64,000 nucleotides of DNA, taken from contig BSYO01000026.1 in the NCBI GenBank assembly GCA_033239525.1, positions 9,410,371 through 9,474,370 on the forward strand, in the 5' to 3' direction. Positions 50,301 to 62,300 of the stretch are shown piece by piece (position 1 is the first letter of the stretch; every line of letters begins with the position of its first letter). Made by a program: the position numbers and the translations under genes. Under the pieces are notes generated by a model. That model saw only the letters and a program-made list of their open reading frames with translations. It was not told where the DNA came from and made no database searches. This DNA is from Nepenthes gracilis (Eukaryota; Streptophyta; Magnoliopsida; Caryophyllales; Nepenthaceae).

Positions 50301-53300
50301 ATTGATATTTTAGAAAATTTTATACAAGTTGTGTGAGGATTACTACTTGGAGATAAGATGGATAATTCATAAGAAATAAATGGATACTTGCATGATAATA
50401 CGAAATTAGTTTTTTTATATAACGCTTAGAAGTCAAATGGGTCTTGAGCAAACGAACCATTGTATGGATCAGAGTTCACTAGGCTAAGTGGGCACAACAA
50501 AGGCTGTAGAGAAGCCAAAAGTGTTATCATTAACAATGTCATCCCACTTCTCATGGTTGACTACATTTGGGCTAAGAACTCTCCAACTTAGGCTTTTGGG
50601 ACTTCTTGGATGACTTCCTTAAAGAAATCGATGGAGTAGGTGAAGCAGTCGCCTGGGACACTCGCAGAGTTGTTGGCTTAGTTAGCGTAGTCAATGTTGA
50701 TAGAGGAGGTAGAAGGTGTGAGACCTCTTTAAGTGTCTACTTGATGACTTTGAATTGTTAGAAATGGGATTGAATAAATATTGAGTAATCTAAAAATAAT
50801 CAAATTTATCCCATTATTTGATCCGAAATTTTTAGAACAATTGATAATGGGGTTCCATCGTAATATTGCTAGCAAGTAAAAGCCCATGTCATAATCCATG
50901 GGATTTCATATTCAATATAGAAAGCAATTGTTTTGTGATAAGGGAACAAATCAGTGGATAATTTTTTATAATAAAAATGGCATTCTTGAATATTAGGTGG
51001 ATAAATGATAGGAATAAGGTCTAAATAAAGCTACCATTCCATAAACTAATGGGGTAATTATTTTAGGCAGGAATGGTTGAGTCGAATAAACCAAGAGTAG
51101 CTATATGATCTGAGATAAAATACATTATACCATATATCTTTGTAATCTTAATAATTATAGCCCATAGGTTGATAATGTATTGAAAATGGTTTAGTATCCC
51201 AAGTGTTAAGAGCAATTTCTTAGGATTGTCTAACTCACATGATTTTATAGATTGAATAAACGATTGAATTATCTTGTGAGTTCCGATACTATTTAAACTC
51301 AGTAAAGTCAGAATCTATCGGGATAAGCTCATAATATTGCTGAGTCTTCAAATATCTGTAGTGTTGAATAAGCAATTGTTATAGAACATTTTGCTGGTGA
51401 TTGCCAGCATGTCCATGAGTAGTGGTTGCTGGAGTAAGACAATCATAGCTATATGTAGTTTTAAATGTTTGGTTACATAATTGGTAGAGGTTTTGGTTGG
51501 TTTAGAAGAGGAAGATGATGCTGGTTAGATAGCATCTTTGAAGGCGAGTGGTGGATAGTCATTGAGTGTGGAAAACTGATTGGATATTGAAAGTTTTTGT
51601 GGTCTAGGCATGACATAGTCTTTGGTTAAATGTTTAACTAAGATTGAATTGAACAGTCTTGGCTTTGTGTGAGGTGGCATGATGTTCCTATAAAAATTCT
51701 CTTATTAAGTAGTCAAGTAAAGAATTTGAAGATCCTTTAATAAAATCAATATCTAAGTCAAAAATAAATAAAGCGCTTGCCATCTAGCAAAAATTTATTT
51801 AGAAACCAAATTTTTAACATCCTTTTGCAATACATCTTTTACCACTTTGCAATCTATATGTAAAAGGAAATGCTTGTTTTATAAATCATCTTAAAATTTT
51901 AATATGTATAAAATAATAAATAAAATTTTCTTCTTAATAGTTGAATAATTTTTTTATGGTCCAAGCCACAATCCTAAATGAAAGCATATGATTTGTGTAT
52001 CTATACTTGATCCTCATTTTTGTTTAAGGATGCCTCCATATCCTATATTGGATGTATCAAATTCAGTTATAAGGGATGCATTTGCTTAAGTATGCCTAAA
52101 CAAGGTAGGTGTTAGACTTGTTACTTTAGACTCTTGACTATCCTAGTGTGTTCCTCCATCCATGCTAGAAGAGTCTTCTAGAACTTTTGATATAAAGGTC
52201 TAAGTTTGGGACAAAATCTACAATATAATTAAGACATTCTAAAAATTTTTGTAATTGATTCTTTTCTTTAATTTCATCAAGAATTTAGTAACAAATTTTA
52301 TGGATCACTAGATTGGTGTGATAGTATGTTGATAGATATTAAAACCTAAAAATCTAACTTTAGTTTGAAATAATTTTATTTTAAATGATGAAACAACAAT
52401 CTATTTTGTTTAATATTTTAAAAAATTGTTGATCTATAAATGTTTAAAATATTGATCTATTATTTTAGAAAATACTAAGACATCATCAATATATACTATT
52501 ATAAATTATATATAGGGGTTGAATATTTGGTTCATAATATTTTAAAATTCAAATAGTGTATTTTTTAATCCAAATGGCATTATATTCCATTTGTAATGTC
52601 CAAATAAAACTATAAATACTATTTTATATCTATATTGATCTTTGATCTGTTGTAAGATCTGAGTTCTTAATTTATGATAATCAAAATTAATTAAAAATAT
52701 AATTAAAATTAATATCAAAATATGTGAAAAATTAGGTCAAAGATCAAATTTTTGATAAGATAACTCGTGCCTGATTCATGCCAGATGCAGGTCTAGAGCA
52801 TGCCTGAGGCACCAAAAGTAGAATCCCCAAGCCCTATGCACGCCTAAAAAGAGGCTCGAGCACCATTTCCAGTAGGGCCTCGCCTAATGTATGCTCAAAC
52901 TGTGCTAGAGCGAGGCAGTTCTATAGTGCCGCACTTGACACGCGCCTAAATGTCGCTCGAGCGCCACTCTGTGTATATATATATAGCTACACCGCGTTGA
53001 TTTTCATCATTTTTTCAAAAATTTTGAGAGAGGAGAGAAAGAAGGCCAAGGAACTCCAGATTAAGTGTTCGAAGCTAGGTTTTGGTATGAATCAAGTCAT
53101 GACAAGTGCATTCCGAGCTTTTCCTTCTCTTATTGCTGTTCCTTTGCTAATTTCTTAAGTATTCCTTATTCTAATACTTATAAATGTCATGATTTTCAAA
53201 ATTATAATGATCGATGTTCATACATGTCTTGATTTTTGAAGCTATGGTGTTATTATGTGCATGTATGTCAATTTTCTATTCATTTTGTTGAGCAATTTCA

Positions 53301-56300
53301 TGAAACCCATGTCTAAGTTCATGGATGATGTGTAAATAGGCCGGCTTCTACAATTTATGTTCTAAAAATCTGATATTATGCTCCTACATGCTTGATTTTG
53401 TGGATAACCTTGATACATGTTTAAATAATTATTGAAGATATGTTTTTCATGTTCTAAAAATTTATGTAGGGAGCTACAATTTCAGATTTTCTATATGCAT
53501 GTGCTAGATTTGGGATTTAGTGGTTTTATATGTGACAAATTTTGTATCTCATGCTACTACATATTCCAGGCATAAAATATATATTATTGCATGTCACAAA
53601 TTTAAGCAAGTAACCCTCCATGTTAAGATAAAACCATTGCAAGCTTATTTTTATACATTTTTGCTAAATTTTCTGTAATTAGATGTCAAAATTTACATTT
53701 AATGCTATAAAATCCATCATAGCTAAGTTCTGACAAGTATAAGTATAAATTTATAAAATTTTGAAAGAAAACTCTATAATTATATCCAAAAACTATAAGC
53801 ATTTTCTCCTGGAACGAGAAAATTATAAAATATGAAGAAAGTGTAGAGCTTTCCTTAGAATAAGTATTGGACCATTGTTATATTTCAACGAATAATATAT
53901 TATGGTATACCTTAATATATTATAGTAATATATTGATATCCGAATCTATATAACCATTGGTTAATAAGCGACATCCGACCCATTTTATAGGGTGATATGT
54001 AGACAACTCATCTTTGGATCTTGAATAGAAGCGTATAGTCTTTGGTTGTATGGGAATATACACAATTTGGATTTCAATTATCCGCTCCTTTAATCAGTAA
54101 AGCCTACTAGCCCTAATCCTTAAGAAAAATTAAAATTTAAGCATATTTTAATGATTTAAATGGAATAAAAATATAATAAGAATAATCTGAATTCTATATA
54201 ATTTGTTCAAGCAATTGTTATGGGAATCATGGCATATCATTAAATTTGATACATTAACCTTTGGTTATATTTTTAATGCAAAGTATACATATTCCTTGAT
54301 ATATTATGTGCCTTGCTAAGCTTTTAGCTCAATCTTTTCTTTTTTCTAACCCCTTTAGATAAGATGCAAGGATTGAAAGATCATGAGCTACTTTAGAGAA
54401 TTTAGAGTAGAAATTATGGATGTTTAATTTTGTTCTATGTATCCGGATAATAGTTAATACGCTTAATATTGTAATTTTAACTTTAAGTTTCAATTTCGGA
54501 CAATGGTTAATGGGTTTAATGTTGTTTTATTATCAAACTCAATGGATTTTATTATTATTCAATGGCTCCGAACAATGGATAGCATGATTAAAGTTGTATT
54601 GTAACTTTTAGACAACAGTTAATGTATCAAGCTTAGTTTTCAACTCGGATGATATTAATTGATATTTCGATTATCCAAATTGTAGTATTTCAATTTTCAA
54701 ATAGCTCTAGCATGCTCTAAAATGTTGTATTGACTTTTAGTGCCACTTATATATATATAACTATAATGCACTAATTTTTGTTATTTTTTAGAAATTTTGA
54801 GAGAGGAGAGAGGGGCAAGTGAGGAGAAGAGAGAGAATACCAAGGAACTCCAGATTAAGTGCATCTAAGCTAGATTTTGGTGTGAATCAACTCAAGGCAA
54901 GTATATTTTGAATTTTTCCTTCTCTTGTTGCTATTCCTTTACTGATTTCTTGAGCATTTCTTATTTCGATACTCATGCGTGTCATGATTTTTCAAATTAT
55001 AATGATCGATGTTTATGAATGTCTAGATATTCAAAGCTATGATATTATTATGTGCATGCATGTCAATTTTCTCTTCATTTTGTTGAAAAATTTCGTGAAA
55101 CCCATGTCTAAATTCATGGATGATGTATAAATAGGCTGATTTCTACAATTTATGTTCTAAAAATCTAATATTATGCTCTTACATATTTGATTTTATGGAT
55201 AACCTTTTTGCATGTTTAAATAATTGTTAAAGATATGTTTTTCATGTTCTAAAAATTCATATAGTGAGCTGAAATTTTAGATTTTCTACATGCATATTCT
55301 ATATTAGAGATTTAGTAGTTTTATATATGGTAAATTTCATATCTCTTACTACTATATATTGTAAACATAAAATATTTATGGTTACATGTCACAAATTTCC
55401 GCAACTAGCCCCCCATGTCAAGATAAAACCATTGCATGCTGATTTTACACATTTTTATTGAATTTTTTTATAATTAGATGTTAAAATTTGCATTCCATAG
55501 TTTAAATCTGTCATGGCTAAGTTCTGGCAAATATAAGTATGAATTTACAAAATTTTGAAAGAAAATTCTACAATTATATCCAAGAACTATGAGTATTTTC
55601 TCTTGAAGTGAGAAAATTATAAAATATGAAAAAAGTGTAGAGTTTTTCTAAGAATGAATATTGGACCGTGATTATATTTCAACGAATAGTATATTATGGC
55701 TTGTCTTAGTATATTATAATAGTATATCGATATCTAAACCTATGTAGTTTAAAAAGTGACGTCCGGCCCCGTCTATAGGATGATATATAGACGGCCCACC
55801 TTCGGATCTTGAATAGAAGTATATGGCCTTTGGTTATATGGAAACATACACTATCCGAGTTTCGATTGTCCGCTCCTTTAGACGATAAGGCCTACCGGCC
55901 CTGATCTCTAAGAAAAATTGGAACTTAAATACATTTTGATGATTTAAATGGAATAATAAAATGATAAGAATAATCTAAATTTTATACAATTTGTTCAAAC
56001 AATTGTTATGGAAATTCATGGTATATCATTAAAATTTAATACATTAATCCTTCTGTTATATTTTTAATGCAAAGTATATATATTTCTTGATATATAAGTT
56101 TTTGGCTCACTTTTTTATTTTTTTTCTAACCCCCTTCAAATGAGATGTAAGAGTTCTTACCAAATAAATAAAATTGAAGGATCGGGAGCTATTTTGAAGA
56201 ATTTAGAATAGAAATTATGGATATTTAATATTGTTCTATGTATTCGGATAATAGTTAATACGCTTAATATTGTAATTTTAGCTTTTAAGTTTCGGTTTCG

Positions 56301-59300
56301 GTTTCGGATAATGGTTAATGGGTCTAATGTTATTTTGTGATCAAACTCGATGGATTTTGTTGTTGTTTAATGGTTTTGGACAATAGTTAGCGTGATTAAA
56401 ATTGTATTGTGACTTTTAGACAATATTTAAAGTATTAAGTTTAGTTTTCAGGCAATCTCTGATGATATTAATTAATATTTCAATTACCCAAATTGTAACA
56501 TTTCAATTTTCGAACAACTCTAGCATGCTCTTAAATGTTGTATTGACTTTCAGGGCAAATTTGACATATCTAAAATGATAAAATGTTCAATGTTGGACAA
56601 CAAGTCATTGTTTAATATATAATTGTAGTCTTGTGTTTGTTTGGGATGGTCCAATGATTAATCGTTGATTATCAGATTATGGTTTATTATTTATTTCCGC
56701 TGATTTGTCTACTCTTATTATGTTTTTGAATAGGCATTATTCCTTGCATAGGCTTCGACATCACGGTCGGGTCGGAGTCGGAGCCACATGAAATATGGCT
56801 ATGTTTTGGGTCCTATGTGTGTTTCATTTTAGTTATATTATGATCAATCGAGATATCGATGTGGAGTTTACATTCGGGAGCTAATTAGAGGATTAATTAG
56901 TTAAATGATAATATTTTGATTAAGAATTTGATTTGAGATTGGGTTTTGGAACGTAACACCCAAATCATCCGAGGATGACTAATTTAGGCCAGGCCCCTTG
57001 ATGGCCCACCTGTGACCAAAAGAGATGCCCTCACACATGCCATGTCAATCCTCCAACATTTCTCAGATAAGGTAGGTGGCGGAGGGGCCACTCCCTCAAA
57101 AGCCCCCTTGGGATAGTCTTGGAAGAATAGTGCCTCACACCTTCTCTTGAGATGACAACCCGTGCAAGCAGGGGTGCCACCTTCCTCCAACAAAGTCTCA
57201 CCCGACTCCCCCTCCAAGGCACCATGGGAGACCCAATCTTCTATACAACGTAGAATGTCAAGGTGACCCTCAACCAGCGATCGTCAAGGGTCGCCCCATC
57301 TATGCCTCATGCGGAAGGATGTCGCTAGTGTAGAACCTATTGACCCTGCCCCAACTATTCGGGATCCTTTGGCCAACGCCAACCACCAAGAAAAAGAAGC
57401 GTGTTTTCCAACCCTCGATTGAACTTGGGCTTCACCCACACAGCTAAAGTCTTACTCGAGGGATGAAGGAGACCCAGTCGCCCTCTTGGCCGAATCAAAG
57501 AAGCACCTTCGAAGCCCATGCATCCAGAATAAGTCTCCTGGCACGAAAAAGGCATACAGAGTCACCAAGTACCAAACGACATCCGAATTGAGATGGACCA
57601 CAAGGATCTCCAACGCCCTCAAGATCTTGCTCAACTCACTCGCAAGTGGGATGCAATGACCGACTTGCAGATACTTCTTATAAATGGTTATGAACCCAAG
57701 AGGAGGGGAGCAAGCCGCATTTGTTGTGCTAGGCTCAACAAACGGAATAAAGCTCGAAATGTGGTATCTACCTCATACATACTCTATATCTTTGCCAACC
57801 AAAATCGACGAGATACTGACGACACCTTGGGAAGCTATTTAAAAACTATGCGAGTCTGCAATGAGAATGGCAAATTAGGGCAAAGATGTTCTAAAAGTAG
57901 AGAAGACCAAGAACAACTGAATAGTCAGCAATTAAATAGCTAGCACCTCAACCCACAAAGGTGTCGTTCGAGAGATACTGGAGAGGTTGCATCCCCATAA
58001 TGGCTGCAACACGTGCCTTTCACTGCGTGGTGCAGCGGTGTGTCTTTTTGCTAGCCTCATTAAGAGGATCAATGCATCGCCTCCTTGCTAAGTCCGCTGA
58101 CAGCTACCAGTTCAGACACTTCGAGCAACAACGCTCAAGTAATGATGACTTGACACCCCACATTTCCAAAAATACACACTAGCAACATGCCCCTGGTAGG
58201 CTTGGGGCAGATCCGATCGGCTTGCACCCTATCCTAGTGTCCCGGGTGTATAGCCGTGAGTCAAGATCGCCAAAAGACTGAGTCGCCAATGGCTCAAAAT
58301 ATCAGATTGTCGGACATCAAGTAATGAAAAGTGACATTTAAGTGCTCCAATCATTTACATCATGCAAGAATATTGGGGCCATGAAGCATGAGAATAAGCA
58401 ATGCTCGGTAGTTCAATTCATTAATTCCTTTTACGAAGTACAAGCTTTCAACAATAAGCATACAACATCGAAAGGAAATAAAAATATATGGAATGACGCG
58501 ACAGCATTCACCCAAATGGCTTTAGGGAAGAAAACTATGATCGAAAAGTAAAATGCAACTGCACCCCACGGTAGCCGGCCTCCTTGTTGTCCACCCCCTT
58601 AGGAGAATGTAACACAACAGGAAGAGCATGCATAGCCCTCCCTTGCAAGAGCAAAGCATAGCACTGCTGCTCTCACCCGAGAGGCCACTTCCCAAGATCG
58701 GAGCTCTAAACGTGGCTATGACCTCCAAAGTCTGTGGGTCTCTGTCAGATTCAACATAACGCCGAAGGCCACAACACAACTCCAAAGTGAGGATGGGAGC
58801 TTCCCTCCCCAACAGTCTTCGAAAGCAATCCTACCAAGAACAACTAAGGGTCAAGGCACTCATCCGGACAAGAAGGAATGTCTTCATCCACCGTCCAACA
58901 AGCAGAGGCACCTACCCTTCAAAACCGCTCGAAAAAGGATGTCCAAACACTAGCGGGAGAAGGTGACAACGGCCACCAAGACCCACACCTCTGCTACCAC
59001 ACAAGAACGGTGCAAGTCGAGTACAAAAGAGGGAAACCAAGGTAGACTTCAAATGCATCCACAACATCAGCTTCAAACATTGGGTAAGATTCTCTACTGA
59101 TTCCGACACGTGACTGTGTAGGCTCCATGTCAGCTTTGAACTCCCACACCACTTAGTTGGTAAAGGCAATTTGTAAAATAAGGCGTTGAAAGCCCCTCCA
59201 TTTATAGTTGGGGAAGGAGATCCACCCTCATTAATTCAGATGGATCACAACAACCACCAAGAGAGCACCATTGGTGGAAAATCACCAGCATTAAATGGAT

Positions 59301-62300
59301 ATCAAGTCATGCCAAAGATGCCAAATGCATGGGGAAGGAGTGCACCTTGGGAAGGAAATTATGCGTGAAAGCCTGCACAGTGACGTCCCATCAGAATATG
59401 TCGGGGGTTGAAATTTCGGACCTCCCGACATGGGGACTAGTGATGGGTCCAATAATCCTTCGGCCAGCCAGGAGAAGCCCGCAGGGCAAACCAACCGGGG
59501 AGTAGTGAAAGCCCATCAAAAGATCCACACAGCCCAATGGTATCTGCTTGACAGATTCAGTTCAACACGTAAACCTACCTAATCGATAGTCTGCCATGCC
59601 ACTGGCACAATTTGCCACCCTCCTCTAACCACCTAAAAAGGCACAACTTGTCAGAAACGCAGGATGAGGAGCCCATGTGAAATTATAGAATAGCGATACC
59701 ATCAAGGCCCTATCGGCACCTAGCTGCTACCATTTTTCTATAAATACCTCTTTCCCTCTATCTAAAATGGGAAACGATGGGGAAAAAAGAGAAAGAGGGG
59801 CAATAAGAATGGAGAAGTCCAGGAAGGAGATGCTAAAGACAGGCTCCCGCTCACTTCTAGCTTTTGAAGAGAGGACTTGTTCTCCTGCTCCAACCGATAG
59901 TTTTGCAAGCCTCTCGTCGACTTTGAATCCTCACGCTACAAGATCAGTGAAGACGACTTATAGAGTATAGCGCAAAGAGCACCTCCGTCTATAGCCAGAG
60001 TAGGAACTAACAAGCATCCCTCTCCTCATCATCAGCACCCAGAAATCTTTTCCTCCTCTAATTAGCTGCCCGCCTACTAGTGCATTCGTCAATCAACTAT
60101 CCCTTGATGAGTGCAAAACTCTCTCCCTCTGGTAAGCCACCCCTCGGACGAGCACGGGTAATAAAGTATTACACTATATAAAATTATAATATTGAGTATC
60201 TATAATCCATGTAACTGTAAGTTTATGTCATCTTAATATGTAGTTATTTACCCGTTTTATCAAAATTAGCTATTAAAAATAGAAATATAAATAAGAATTA
60301 ATGAAATGTAAATAAAATAAAATATTAATGTAACGTATTAATATCTAATAAAAAATTAAACATATACCTCAGTATTACATAACACGTTTATTTTATTCAA
60401 ATAATAAGATTAAATAAGTCCATTAAATTTATTACTTAAATTTCACTACAACACTTAGCACATCATTATTTGTTGAAGTTACAATTAAACAAATAAAAAA
60501 AATTTATTGTATTGAGTCACCTGAAATATATCCATCAAAATTTTATTCATACAGTTCGTAAACTAAACAGTTATTTAAAATACTTTTGTACTACTAAATA
60601 ATTAATTATCAAACCCAAATAATATATACAACAAAGCGATCTTTTTTTTTCTTATTTTCTCACCCTACAGTGCCACAAAGGATGCACTCCCCCACGTAGG
60701 AGCCATCTCGACGTTTTTCCAGTTCTATGAGCAGTGCAAAAGTACCAGGAAAAATAGTCTCGCCCCTATTTTGCCATCTCGACGCCCGACTTCTTTTTCC
60801 TTTTAGATTCATGTTTTAGACAGCATTTGACATATAAAGATGATCAACATCATCGCTATACAACTATTAGAACTAAAATTATAAATCAAAAATTTCAAAT
60901 CGACCCTTAATTCCATGAAATTTTTTGAATCCCTATTTTTATAACATTTTTTGGATTTCTCTCAAATTCTATTGCAAGTACAAGTCCAAAAAAAAATCTC
61001 AATCTTAAAAGACCAGTCTGATAGGAGAGAAATCCCTCAAACTTATAAGCCAACCCTTGTATAGTTGACTCTCCGATATGGGACTCGTAACAAATTCCAT
61101 CATATGAAAAATATTTAACTCAAACAATTGATCATTCATGATATTAAATAGATATAATATCATAAAATAATAAAAAAAATTAAAGAATTACTTATCCAAA
61201 TTCGTTATCAAATTATTTCGTCCTTGTCTGTTTTTCGAACCTCTTCTCTCTCTTATCTTTCTCATTTTTTGCCTCCAATTCATCAAATTTATCTTTAATT
61301 CAACTAATATTTATAACCCAACAATCATACTCCACTTGTTGCAACTTTTTTGTGCAAATTTCACCTAATTAAACCTAATTTTAACACATCTCCTATAATC
61401 CTACATTTTATGTGATCTATCATCCTTATGATTTCACCTTAGATGAGCTATGTTCTTAAATTTATCTAGATGAGCATTTTGTTAGGTTATAGGTCACTCC
61501 CGTGTGGGCTTATACTCGATTGTCAAACCATTCGGAGGTTCCGTTAAACACACATAGGTTTTGTACTCAGACAGAGGATTACGGTGTTCGTACACATTTT
61601 GCACGCGTGACGAGTGGCCAAAGGCAGTTGTGCTCAAGCACCGAGCAATGATGCTAAGGAGCAACCGGGTGCCAAGTATGAGGAACAATCGGGTGCCAAG
61701 TTCGAGGAGCAATTGGGTGCCAAGACCGATGAGTGACCGGGTGCCAAGCCTGAGAAACAATAGGACGATGATGCCGAATGGCACCTGGGATTCAAGTCTA
61801 GAAGTGACCGAGCATGGCCCACTATTATATAGCACACCAATGCATTTTAGTGATTGAGAGCAAAAATATCACTTGTAATTTTACAGACCAGTGAGCGCTG
61901 TCGGTAAGAGAAAAAGAAGAGAGAGAGAGAAAGAAGAAGAGAAGAGAAAGGTTCAAGCACTTGGTAGAGCTTCAAGCCGTGTTTCGATCTCTAATTTCTT
62001 CTCATTCATCTTGTACTCACTGTTACTTAGATCTATCTATTATAAGGCGTAGAGCCATTATTTTGTATTTGGAATTTATGTAACCAATTATTACATAGTT
62101 GATATTTTAAACGTATCGTCCTACATTTTTTCCTCCTATTCAAAAAGAGGGCTTTCCATATAAAATCTTATTTGTCTCTTTATCTATAATAATTGTTTGT
62201 TGGTTGTGTGTTGTCAAACATTTCCTCACGGTTCTTCTAAGTGCCTGGAGTCCAACACATCTTCTCTTGACAAGGCATGCCCTTTTGATAATCCCACAGA

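Noticed and set aside
57593..57943. 116-codon plus-strand frame
   Set aside because: Opposite strand of the gypsy-type ORF; composition and position indicate a shadow.
61561..61857. 98-codon frame with repeated NNRVPS-like units
   Set aside because: Arises from the 24-bp tandem repeat in a solo LTR; the LTR borders and target duplication explain the sequence.
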